DNA from: Bacteroidales bacterium
Lineage (GTDB): Bacteria > Bacteroidota > Bacteroidia > Bacteroidales > UBA7960
Assembly (NCBI GenBank): GCA_003560165.1
Contig: PWJC01000160.1
Span: 1 to 41,477, forward strand
DNA: 41,477 bases
Direction: 5' to 3'
Below the pieces are notes generated by a model. That model was not told the origin of the DNA. It was given only the letters and a program-made list of their open reading frames with translations, and searched no databases. Position numbers and translations under genes: made by a program. This document shows, one piece after another, positions 28,425-37,314 of this stretch (positions are counted from its first letter, which is position 1; every line of letters begins with the position of its first letter).

Positions 28425-30248
28425 TTGCAAACCCTGCTTCATACCCCCTTGCGCATGGTCTGGCTCAAAGCGGCCGTCATGGGCAGCTTCTGGGCATCCA
28501 TGGAGATCATCATGGGCAGCTTCCTTCACAACCTGAGGATCCCCTTTGCCGGCACCATACTGGCCTGCGTTGCCGTATGGCTCATGGTGGCCTTTGTGCA
28601 GGTATGGAAGGAAGACGGGCTTCTGTGGAGAGCCGGGCTGGTGGCAGCGCTGATGAAATCGCTGTCGCCCAGTGCCGTGATCCTCGGACCCATGTTGGGT
28701 ATCTTCACCGAGGCCCTGCTGATGAACCTGGCGGTAGTTCTTCTGGGAAGAAGGCCGCTCGCCTACCTGATAGGTGGCGGGTTGGCCGTATTGAGCACCC
28801 TGGGGCATAAAATACTGAACCTGATCGTACTCTATGGCTTTGACCTGATCAGGGTGGCAGATGCAGTGTTCCGGGTTTCGGCCGAAGCGGAATTCCTTCC
28901 CCGCACAAGCCTGAGGGACGCCGTCTTCCTGCTCGCAGGCCTGTATATTGCAGCCGGCCTGGTAGCAGCCCTGGCCGGTTATGCTTCGGGCAAAGGCTTT
29001 TGGAGGCGGGGCAAAAAAACGGAAGCCGGGTTTGGGGGCTTCCACCGCCTGGATACTGCAAGTGTTTCGGAACAAAAGACCAGTGAATTGTTTCGACGCA
29101 GCCGGGCAGACAACTATGCAGCTCCCTTGCTTTTTCTCAACCTGGGAGCCGTTGTGCTGGCCCTGTTACTGATCAATGGTCCTTATCCACTTGCTGCCGC
29201 CCTGTTTTCGGCTGCCTACCTGGTTTTCTGTTTTTTCAGGTACCGCCGGGCCGTGCACAGGATCAGGAAATGGTCTTTCTGGATCCCTTTTGTGTTGATC
29301 ACCCTTGCTGCAGCCTTGCTGCTGGATGGCATCGGCAATGGCTGGTCGTTGAGTACCACCGGCTTACTCACCGGTTTGCGGATGAACGCCAGGGCGCTAA
29401 TTGTCCTTACCGGGTTTACCGCCATCAGCACCGAAATGAAAAACCCTGCCATCAAACTCATCCTCTACAACAAGGGATTTGCCAGTTTGTACCAGGCACT
29501 CAGGCTTTCCTTCTCTGCCCTGCCCGCCTTGCTCGATTACCTGTCGGATCAAAAAGGAAAAATCCGGACGTGGAGGCCCGATTTCGCCGGCATCGCCGCG
29601 GCCGCCGAAACCATGCTGGAGGCCTTTAAAAAAGAGGATGTACAGAAATCGCCTCTGATCATTGTCAGCGGCCACATCGGACAGGGAAAAACAAGTTTTG
29701 CCCGCAGCATGGCAGAACATCTGAACAAAATGGAGTTACCCACCGGAGGCTTCCTTTCGCCGGGCAAACACAACGAGAAAGGGGAGCGGACCGGATTCTG
29801 CCTTCAACCCCTGAACGGGGAAAAACCCGTTTTGCTTTGCAGCATTCACGGAAAAAGGGAGTGGCCAAAGGGAGGAAAGTATTACTTCAATCCATCGGCG
29901 CTCCAAAAGGGAAGGCAGTTGCTGCTGCCCGGCAGCCTGGCCGGGAAGTCCGTTGTGGTCATCGATGAAGTGGGGCCACTGGAGATCAACGACAGGGGCT
30001 GGGCCCCCGCAATCGAAACATTGTTGCGTAGCAGGCAAATGGTCCATTGCTGGGTGGTCCGCCTCTCCCTGGCCAGGAAAATGGCCAGAAAATGGGATGT
30101 GGGAAGCGTGTACCTTTTCGATGCCGGGAACGACCACCCGGAAGAAGCAGCCCGCCTGGCAGCGCTCCTTGCACGGACAACTGACCGGCCCCCTGGAAAA
30201 TATCCGGCAACGGGGGTTACGGAAACCCATCAGGCGGAAGGATGGTGA
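28425..30248 (+). CDS. Multi-domain membrane protein: ECF S-component-like region + EcfT/CbiQ-like region + C-terminal THEP1/DUF2478-like P-loop NTPase
   Basis: Residues ~10-190 and ~225-375 are TM-rich; C-terminus has Walker A IIVSGHIGQGKTSFARSMAEHL and Walker B VVVIDEVGPLEI with no ABC signature. Starts at TTG 28425 or ATG 28455. Confidence 0.65.
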   Translation: MQTLLHTPLRMVWLKAAVMGSFWASMEIIMGSFLHNLRIPFAGTILACVAVWLMVAFVQVWKEDGLLWRAGLVAALMKSLSPSAVILGPMLGIFTEALLMNLAVVLLGRRPLAYLIGGGLAVLSTLGHKILNLIVLYGFDLIRVADAVFRVSAEAEFLPRTSLRDAVFLLAGLYIAAGLVAALAGYASGKGFWRRGKKTEAGFGGFHRLDTASVSEQKTSELFRRSRADNYAAPLLFLNLGAVVLALLLINGPYPLAAALFSAAYLVFCFFRYRRAVHRIRKWSFWIPFVLITLAAALLLDGIGNGWSLSTTGLLTGLRMNARALIVLTGFTAISTEMKNPAIKLILYNKGFASLYQALRLSFSALPALLDYLSDQKGKIRTWRPDFAGIAAAAETMLEAFKKEDVQKSPLIIVSGHIGQGKTSFARSMAEHLNKMELPTGGFLSPGKHNEKGERTGFCLQPLNGEKPVLLCSIHGKREWPKGGKYYFNPSALQKGRQLLLPGSLAGKSVVVIDEVGPLEINDRGWAPAIETLLRSRQMVHCWVVRLSLARKMARKWDVGSVYLFDAGNDHPEEAARLAALLARTTDRPPGKYPATGVTETHQAEGW

Positions 30249-31032
30249 TCTTTTGTGCGCAATAACGGAACAGGTGATATCCCGACCCCCCTTCGGCCAC
30301 AAGATCGAGCAGCCGTCCGGGGTCGGTGATCCTGGTGGCACCGATCATGTGCACGCCCCGGCTAAAAAGCACATCGGGCACCACACCGGCCGAAGGCCCT
30401 GCAACAAGCAGCTCCTGCACGGCTTTGGTCAGGGTTAACAAACGATCGAGGCTGTGGTTGGCCAGGGTCATTCCCGTAAAGATGACCGCGTCGGCTTTGG
30501 AGATCACTGCCGATTCCTGTCCGGCAGGCACGTACAGCGAAGCATATTCGGGGGCAAGGGCGGATTTGTCGAGCTCCACCACCGACAAGTGCTGACCGGC
30601 CGAAAGCAAAACCGGTATATAGGAATGAAAGGCGCCGACCATGGCAATATGCCTGGGCCGGCTGAGGTCGAGCAGGGAGATGGGGTCGGTGTTTTCCAGC
30701 ACCTTATGCCCGGTATGTTCCAGCAGGCCTGCAGAAAGCGCATTGATCACCGCCAGCCTCAGGGGTGCTTTCAGGCGGCTGCCGCCGCTGGTTTCTAAAA
30801 GTTCATCAAGCCCGATGCCTCTGATGTTCAGCGGGCTGAACCTCCCATAATCCCTGCCTTCCCTGGGTTTTGGCCCTGGCTGGGGCAATGTGGTGCTGCA
30901 AACCCCGGCCGAGCCGTCCGAGAGGACCACCGCAGTGAGGTGGATGCCGATGCGCAGCCCGGCAATGCTCAGCTCATGCAGCCTCACACCCAGCCGGGCA
31001 CGCAGATAGCCGATGGTTTCTTCAATGAGCAT
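30217..31032 (-). CDS. DUF364/DUF4213 family protein (putative heavy-metal chelation, Rossmann-like)
   Basis: Two-part layout: N-term LRIGIHLTAVVLSDGSAGVCSTT..., C-term ISLLDLSRPRHIAMVGAFHSYIPVL...LSVVELDKS...ADAVIFTGMTLANHSLDRLL...AGPSAGVVPDVLFSRGVHMIGATRITDP. Confidence 0.75.
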   Translation of the reverse strand: MLIEETIGYLRARLGVRLHELSIAGLRIGIHLTAVVLSDGSAGVCSTTLPQPGPKPREGRDYGRFSPLNIRGIGLDELLETSGGSRLKAPLRLAVINALSAGLLEHTGHKVLENTDPISLLDLSRPRHIAMVGAFHSYIPVLLSAGQHLSVVELDKSALAPEYASLYVPAGQESAVISKADAVIFTGMTLANHSLDRLLTLTKAVQELLVAGPSAGVVPDVLFSRGVHMIGATRITDPGRLLDLVAEGGSGYHLFRYCAQKITILPPDGFP

Positions 31033-31038
31033 GGCCGC

Positions 31039-31257
31039 TGTTTGTTTTCCGTTTTCCTTCCGCTTTCCTGTTTCTTCCTTTTCCCTTGGTTGTACTTTTT
31101 CTTTTGGCGATTGGCTTTTGGCTTTTGGCTTTTGGCTTTTGGCTTTTCAACCCTTCAACTCTTCAACTTTTAAACTTACTTCTTTCTGTCTTCCGTCTTC
31201 TGTCCTCTGTCTTCTGTCTTCTGTCTTCTACTTTCTATCTTCTATCTTCTATCTTCC
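31039..31257. repeat. Intergenic modular short-repeat array, locus C
   Basis: (ttttggc)n at ~31102-31147, cttttcaacccttcaactcttcaacttttaaac 31144-31175, (cttctgt)n and (cttctat)n at 31176-31257. Confidence 0.92.
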
Positions 31258-31294
31258 AAAAAAAAGCATCGCCGTGCATGAAGCACAACGATGC
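31258..31294 (-). terminator. Rho-independent terminator downstream of the M28 peptidase
   Basis: On minus strand GCATCG-TT-GTGC-TTCAT-GCAC-GG-CGATGC followed by 8 T. Confidence 0.85.
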
Positions 31295-31334
31295 CCAAGG
31301 TACTATTTTTTTCATACGGTCAGGATACCGTTGC

Positions 31335-32999
31335 TTAACGGCGCTTGTGGGCAGAGGCGTCCCTGATCTGCCGGAACTCGTTCCCTTCGTACCAGTTAGG
31401 CCAGTCGTCGGAGTTGGCAAGTTCGCTGCCCACATAATAGAACAGCCACATGTCCTGGTGCATGCCATCCCATACCCATCCGTCGTGTACCACATCGGTG
31501 GGGGCGTGGTATCGGGCGGCCATGTCGGCGGCTACCATTTTGGCATATTCCTGATCCCGGCCAATGTAATCGTCGCCTCCCTGGGCATAGATCATCGGAA
31601 CGCCCTGCCTGGCCAGGCTGATGTGGTCAGAGCGGTAGAAATACCCCCGTTCGGGATGGGGCTCGGGCACCAGGTGGCGACGCTGGTTGGCGGCATGCCG
31701 CCGCAGATAATCCTCCATTTCCGAATTGCCATAGCCCACCACCGACACATCCCAGGTGGGGCCGTATACATTCAGGGCATCGATATTGATCCCTCCAACG
31801 GTGGTTTCCAAAGGAAATACGGGATTTTCAGCATAAAAGCGGGAACCGAGCAGTCCGGATTCCTCAGCCGTTAAGGCCATGAACACCACCGAACGCCGCG
31901 GGGCCTCTTCGGCTGCGGCAAAACGCCCGGCAATCGACAAAATAGCCCCAACGCCCGTGGCATTGTCAACCGCCCCGTTATAGATCTCCACCCCTTCGGG
32001 AGTCTCAACCATGCCCAGGTGGTCCCAGTGCCCCATGTATATGACGGTTTCTTCGGGATATTCGCTCCCCTCGATGTAGCCGATCACATTATAGCTCTCA
32101 GCATGCTCGAAGGTATTGCTGAAATCCACGCTGGCATGCACATCCATCGGAACGGCACTGAAGCCGGGGCTGAGGGCCGAACGGAAGGCTTCCTCGATAT
32201 CCATTCCCGCAAGCTCAAAGACCTGCCTGGCCACGTCGAGCTGAATCCAGCCTTCTGCTTCGAGCCTGGGCCCTCCACCTTCGGTGCCGATGCCATACTG
32301 AGTTCCCGACCAGGAGTTTCTGACCACGTCCCAGCCATAACTGGCGGGCTCTGTCTGATGAACGATCAGGGCCCCGGCGGCACCCTGCCGGGCGGCCTCT
32401 TCAAATTTATAAGTCCACCTCCCGTAGTAGGTCATGGCAATGCCCGTAAACAACTCTTCGTCTTGCAGCATGAAACCGGGGTCGTTGATCATCACCACAA
32501 CGGTCTTGCCCTCTACATCGACCCCCTCGTAATCGTCCCAGCCGAATTCGGGGGCAACGATCCCATAACCGACAAAAACCAGTTCGCTGTTGTCCAGCAC
32601 GGAACGGTCCTGCAAGCGGGTGGTCCCGATCACCATATCGTCAAGGTAAGAAAAAGCAAGCTGCTCTTCCCCTTTTCTGACCAGCAGATCGGAGAAATCG
32701 TAGCCTGTGATTTCAACCAGGGGAACGGCCTGGCGATAACTGCCGTTTACGGCGGGTTTCAGTCCGAGGCGTTCGAATTCGTTCTCAATATACTCGACCG
32801 TCATCCTGCCGCCCCGGGTGGCCGGGGCACGGCCTTCGAACTCGTCGGAAGCCAGTGTTTCCACATGGGTGCGGAAGTTTTCGCTGAATGTGGGAATCTC
32901 TACCCTGTCGGGGGTCCTGCAGGCATGCCCGATCAGTATCACCGCAAGCAAAAACACGGTCAAAGCCGGGTAAGTGAAGCCATTATTTTGGATGCTCAT
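31335..32999 (-). CDS. M28 family metallopeptidase with PA-like insert, lipoprotein
   Basis: IGHACRTPD lipobox-like; ETVIYMGHWDHLGMV, NGAVDNATGVGAILSIA, FMALTAEESGLLGSRFYAENP, DHISLARQGVPMIYAQGG. Confidence 0.92.
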   Translation of the reverse strand: MSIQNNGFTYPALTVFLLAVILIGHACRTPDRVEIPTFSENFRTHVETLASDEFEGRAPATRGGRMTVEYIENEFERLGLKPAVNGSYRQAVPLVEITGYDFSDLLVRKGEEQLAFSYLDDMVIGTTRLQDRSVLDNSELVFVGYGIVAPEFGWDDYEGVDVEGKTVVVMINDPGFMLQDEELFTGIAMTYYGRWTYKFEEAARQGAAGALIVHQTEPASYGWDVVRNSWSGTQYGIGTEGGGPRLEAEGWIQLDVARQVFELAGMDIEEAFRSALSPGFSAVPMDVHASVDFSNTFEHAESYNVIGYIEGSEYPEETVIYMGHWDHLGMVETPEGVEIYNGAVDNATGVGAILSIAGRFAAAEEAPRRSVVFMALTAEESGLLGSRFYAENPVFPLETTVGGINIDALNVYGPTWDVSVVGYGNSEMEDYLRRHAANQRRHLVPEPHPERGYFYRSDHISLARQGVPMIYAQGGDDYIGRDQEYAKMVAADMAARYHAPTDVVHDGWVWDGMHQDMWLFYYVGSELANSDDWPNWYEGNEFRQIRDASAHKRR

Positions 33000-33025
33000 A
33001 ATATAACCTCCTGATTTTAAATGGT

Positions 33026-36000
33026 TTATTTCTTTTTGAGCTTATTCTTGTCCTTCATGGTCAGCAAGTCGTAGGCAATGGGTGCGGAGTTGAACAGGGA
33101 TGAATAAGTCCCAACGGCCACACCGATCATCAGGGCGAATGCGAAGCCCCTGATCACTTCGCCCCCAAACAGGAAGATGATCAGCAACACGGCAATGGTG
33201 GTTCCCGAGGTGTTGAATGTACGCGAAAGCGTGGAATTCAGTGCGGTGTTGATGTTGGTCTTTAGGTCGCGCCTGGGATACAGTTTAACGTTCTCCCGGA
33301 TCCTGTCGAAGATCACTACTGTGTCGTTCACCGAATATCCGATGATGGTCAAAATTGCGGCAATGAAGGCCTGATCAATCTCCATGGTCCAGGTCACCAC
33401 ATTGTAGAGCAGGGAGTACAACGACACCACAATAATGGCATCGTGGAAAAGGGTGGTCAGACTGCCCAGCCCGAATTGCCATTTTTTGAAACGCATGGCG
33501 ATGTATCCGAAAATGATGATCAGTGCAATGCTCACACTCAGCAAGGCACCCACCTGTATGTCGCGGGCCACGGCGGGCCCTACTTTCTGTGAACTCAGCC
33601 TGCCAATGACCTTGTCATCGTCGTCAGACACATAGGCCTCGTAAGCGACCGGCTCGATGAAAAAGCCACTGATGCCTTCATAAATGGCCCTTTCTGCCAG
33701 GGAGTCGGCCTCTGCCGTATCGTCGTCAATCAGGTAGCTGGTGGTGATTCTTACCTGGTTGGAGGGGCCGAAAGTGATGACTTCGGCGGGTTCGTTCAGG
33801 TGATCCATCAGCTGGGCGCGCATGTCCACGGTATTGATGTCCTGATCAAAACGCACCACATAGGAACGCCCCCCCGAAAAATCGATGCCGTAGCTGAGGC
33901 CACGTACGGCAAAAGAGCCCAGGCCAAGCAGGATCACAATGGCCGAGATCGTGTAAAAACGTTTCCTTACGCCGAGGAAGTCGAAATTGACCTTGGTCAG
34001 CATGTCTTTGGTAATCCGGGTGTCGAACCGGATGTTCACGTTCTTGTCGAGCCAGTAGGTAAATACCAGCCTCGAAAGGAAGATGGCGGTAAACAGGGAG
34101 CAAACGATCCCGATGATCAGGGTGGTGGCGAAGCCCTGCACCGGGCCGGTACCGAAAATATAGAGAACAACACCGGTAAGCAGGGTGGTGATGTTCCCGT
34201 CGACAATGGCCGAATAGGCATTCTTGTACCCGTCGGCAATGGCCAGCCGCTGTCCCTTGCCGGCCCGCAGTTCCTCGAGTATCCTTTCGTAAATGATCAC
34301 ATTGGCATCGACGGCCATACCCAGGGTGAGCACGATGCCGGCGATCCCCGGAAGGGTAAGCACGGCCCCGAGTGAAGCCAGCACACCCAAAATAAAGAAA
34401 ATATTGGCCACCAGGGCCATGTCGGCCACCATGCCTGCCCTGCTGTAGTAAAAGGCCATATAGATTAGCACCACGATAAAGGCGATCAAAAAGGAAGTGA
34501 AGCCCGCATTGATGGCCTCACGGCCCAGCGAAGGCCCGACAATGGCCTCTTCCACTATCCTGGCAGGAGCTGGCAGTGAGCCGGCACGCAGGATATTGGC
34601 CAGGTCCTGCGCCTCGGCAACGCTGAACTGCCCGGATATCTGGGAACGTCCGCCGGGGATCTCACTTTGAACGGTGGGAAAGGAATACACATAATCGTCG
34701 AGAACAATGGCGATGGAGCGGCCAATGTTGTCGGCGGTCAGCCTGCGCCACACCCTGGCCCCTTCGGTATTCATCGACATATTGATCTCTACACGGCCGG
34801 TGGCATCAAAGTCCTGGCGGGCATCAGTAATCACCTCCCCGGTAAGGGGGGCCCTGCCGTCGCGTGAGGTCACCCGGATGGCGACCAGTTCGTGCACATT
34901 GTCGGTGCCACGGGCCGGTTTTACATTCCAGTACAACCTGAGGTTGCGGGGGAAGATATTGCGGATCTGGGGTTGTGCCAGCATGCGGTTCACCCTGGCC
35001 GTATCCTGGACGGCGGCATAGCCCACCACCGGCCCCTGGGCAGGGAACATGTTGCCGGCCTGGTCCTGGGTGAAGGCCGGGTTCAGGTAAGCAAACAAAG
35101 GGTTCTGAAGGGCAAAGTCCTGAAACTCATCCAGGTCGTCAAAGTCATCGGCCAGCATTTCGGCAATGCTCAGGCTGTCTTCGGGCGACATGGCTTCCCA
35201 GTCGATATCGGGTTCATCGAGCAGGGGCTCTCCTTCAAATTCGGTGATCTCCTCGTCCACTAACTCCGGAGCAACATCAACGATGGCCTCCATCTCGCGG
35301 AGCCTTTCGTTGGCATCCCAGAAATATTCGTAGATCTCGGAAAATTCGTGGGTTTCCCAGAATTCAAGCTTAGCGGTACCCTGCAACAGGCGGCGCACCC
35401 GGTCGGGCTCCTTGATGCCGGGCAGTTCCACCAGTATCCGGCCGGTGGCGGCCAAACGCTGGATGTTGGGCTGGGCAACGCCAAAACGGTCGATGCGGGT
35501 GCGCAGGATTTGGAATGACCTGTCTACCGCCAGGTCTACTTCCCTGCGAAGCATGCGGAGCACTTCCTCGTTGGAGGAGGTCACAGTAATGCGGTCGCGC
35601 ATTTCGGGTGTGCTGAAAAAATACGCCAGGCTGGCACCCGGGTCTACTTCCTGGAAGGCCTGACCAAAAAGGGTAATGAAGTCTTCGCGGCTCACCCGTT
35701 GCATTTCGGTGGCGCGCTCCATGGCAGCAACAAAGGTCTGATCGGTGGTATGTCCTGCCAGGGCCCTGATGATTTCGGGCACGGAGATCTCCAGTGTCAC
35801 GTTCATCCCCCCCCGCAGGTCCAGCCCGAGGTTCAGCTCCCGTTCCTTGACCTCGCGAAAGGTATACTGGTGAAAACCCAGGTTAAATACCGGCAAATTC
35901 ATCATCGAGTCGAGGTAAAACCTTTCCTCAACCCTGGCAATTGAATCCATCAGGTAATTTTCCAGCAACTCATCGCTTTCGGCCATTGTACGGGCCTTTT

Positions 36001-36136
36001 CGCGAAACTGCTCGCTGCGTGCATAGCTCCTCGCATCACGTTCGACCTTGCGGGCGAAATAGGTGAAGGAAAGCTGGTAAAGACATACCAGTGCAAAGGC
36101 AATGGCAAAAAATCTGATCAAACCTTTATTTTGCAT
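33026..36136 (-). CDS. secDF: Fused protein translocase SecDF
   Basis: LNLGLDLRGGMNVTLEI, RILVELPGIKEPDRVRRLLQGTAKLEFWE, TLGMAVDANVIIYERILEELRAGK, YGIDFSGGRSYVVRF, IGYSVNDTVVIFDRIREN. Confidence 0.97.
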   Translation of the reverse strand: MQNKGLIRFFAIAFALVCLYQLSFTYFARKVERDARSYARSEQFREKARTMAESDELLENYLMDSIARVEERFYLDSMMNLPVFNLGFHQYTFREVKERELNLGLDLRGGMNVTLEISVPEIIRALAGHTTDQTFVAAMERATEMQRVSREDFITLFGQAFQEVDPGASLAYFFSTPEMRDRITVTSSNEEVLRMLRREVDLAVDRSFQILRTRIDRFGVAQPNIQRLAATGRILVELPGIKEPDRVRRLLQGTAKLEFWETHEFSEIYEYFWDANERLREMEAIVDVAPELVDEEITEFEGEPLLDEPDIDWEAMSPEDSLSIAEMLADDFDDLDEFQDFALQNPLFAYLNPAFTQDQAGNMFPAQGPVVGYAAVQDTARVNRMLAQPQIRNIFPRNLRLYWNVKPARGTDNVHELVAIRVTSRDGRAPLTGEVITDARQDFDATGRVEINMSMNTEGARVWRRLTADNIGRSIAIVLDDYVYSFPTVQSEIPGGRSQISGQFSVAEAQDLANILRAGSLPAPARIVEEAIVGPSLGREAINAGFTSFLIAFIVVLIYMAFYYSRAGMVADMALVANIFFILGVLASLGAVLTLPGIAGIVLTLGMAVDANVIIYERILEELRAGKGQRLAIADGYKNAYSAIVDGNITTLLTGVVLYIFGTGPVQGFATTLIIGIVCSLFTAIFLSRLVFTYWLDKNVNIRFDTRITKDMLTKVNFDFLGVRKRFYTISAIVILLGLGSFAVRGLSYGIDFSGGRSYVVRFDQDINTVDMRAQLMDHLNEPAEVITFGPSNQVRITTSYLIDDDTAEADSLAERAIYEGISGFFIEPVAYEAYVSDDDDKVIGRLSSQKVGPAVARDIQVGALLSVSIALIIIFGYIAMRFKKWQFGLGSLTTLFHDAIIVVSLYSLLYNVVTWTMEIDQAFIAAILTIIGYSVNDTVVIFDRIRENVKLYPRRDLKTNINTALNSTLSRTFNTSGTTIAVLLIIFLFGGEVIRGFAFALMIGVAVGTYSSLFNSAPIAYDLLTMKDKNKLKKK

Positions 36137-36237
36137 TGTTTGGTGTTTTGTTATCTTATCTGCTAAAAAACGCCCGCAAAGTTAATTCTTTTTTTTCTTA
36201 ATGGGAAATAACGGCCGGGGAATTTGGTTAGCCCGTG

Positions 36238-36657
36238 TTAGGGGTCGATCCGCAGGATCCGGTTGGGGAAGTCGATCACTGCCTTCATCCTGACCAGCAT
36301 ATCTCCCCCGAGCACCATATCGATGCGGGGAAGGTCGTACACGGCATAGGAATCGTTGATCGGTTTCATGTCGATCAGGATGATGTCCAGTTTCTCCAGT
36401 TCATACCCGCCCAGGCTCAGTTTTGACAGCCGGGTCACATAGGTCCTGATCTTGCCGGTACCCATGCCGGTAAAGAATTTGTTGACGCAGCGTATGTCGG
36501 GATTTCTGAAGTATTTCGATGCCCTGGACAGGTCCATGATGGTTTTCGAAGCCCCGGTATCAATGAGCACATTGGCTTTCAAGCCATTGATGCTGGCATG
36601 CATCAACAGGTGGAAGCCATCGCTGTTGATAGGGATCAGGTTCAGTGGAATAACCAT
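36238..36657 (-). CDS. Single-domain retropepsin-like (clan AA) aspartyl protease family protein
   Basis: LKANVLIDTGASKTIMDLSRASKY ... PRIDMVLGGDMLVRMKAVIDFPNRILRI. Confidence 0.8.
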   Translation of the reverse strand: MVIPLNLIPINSDGFHLLMHASINGLKANVLIDTGASKTIMDLSRASKYFRNPDIRCVNKFFTGMGTGKIRTYVTRLSKLSLGGYELEKLDIILIDMKPINDSYAVYDLPRIDMVLGGDMLVRMKAVIDFPNRILRIDP

Positions 36658-36745
36658 GGAACGAAGCTTGATAACGGATTAAAAAAGGGGCGCACAGTAC
36701 ATGAACCATACCGCAGCCCCATCTTCCCTGTCTTAAAGGCGGGTA

Positions 36746-37300
36746 TCAGTCAACCTGATGCTGTGTTTTGATGATCTCCATGCCTCGGTGGATGGCTTCC
36801 TCGTTCAGGGGGATCAGGTGATGGTAACGCTCGGGCAACACCTTTTTCAGCCCCCTGATGACATTTTCCAGCTCCAGTATGGGCCTGACCTTCAACACAC
36901 CTCCGATCACGATCATATTAAACACCTTGGTGTTGTTCATCTTAACCGACTCATCGTAGGCGGCGATCGAACAGATATTGATGTCGGTGCGCCTGGGTTT
37001 GCGGGTCATCCCGTTCTCCTCATAAATGAGCAGACCCCCGGGTTTGACCGCATCTTCGAACTTGTCCATGGAGGGTTGGTTGAGCACAATGGCGGTGTCA
37101 AAGCGGGTCAGCACCGGAGAACTGATTTCGGTATCGCTGATAATGGCCGTGCAATTGGCCGTGCCACCTCGCATCTCGGGCCCGTACGAGGGCATCCAGC
37201 TCACCTCCTTGTCCTGCATGACCCCGCCGTAGCAGAGTATCTGGCCCATGGAAAGGACCCCCTGTCCGCCGAATCCGGCAATGATAATTTCTTCAGTCAT
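36746..37300 (-). CDS. 2-oxoacid:acceptor oxidoreductase gamma subunit
   Basis: EEIIIAGFGGQGVLSMGQILCYGGVMQDKEVSWMPSYGPEMRGGTANCTAIISDTEI. Confidence 0.93.
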   Translation of the reverse strand: MTEEIIIAGFGGQGVLSMGQILCYGGVMQDKEVSWMPSYGPEMRGGTANCTAIISDTEISSPVLTRFDTAIVLNQPSMDKFEDAVKPGGLLIYEENGMTRKPRRTDINICSIAAYDESVKMNNTKVFNMIVIGGVLKVRPILELENVIRGLKKVLPERYHHLIPLNEEAIHRGMEIIKTQHQVD

Positions 37301-37314
37301 GGTATCGGGTGTTT

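Noticed and set aside
31039-31257. Locus C considered as a CRISPR array
   Set aside because: No 25-40 bp repeats separated by unique spacers and no cas genes; period is 7-8 bp.
30940-31874. ORFs 30940-31173, 31013-31366 and 31086-31874 spanning repeat locus C
   Set aside because: They translate the repeats into low-complexity FWLLAF/LSSVF runs and then run antisense to the M28 gene; not credible proteins.
32019-33014. 331-aa plus-strand ORF opposite the M28 peptidase
   Set aside because: Antisense to a well-supported gene.
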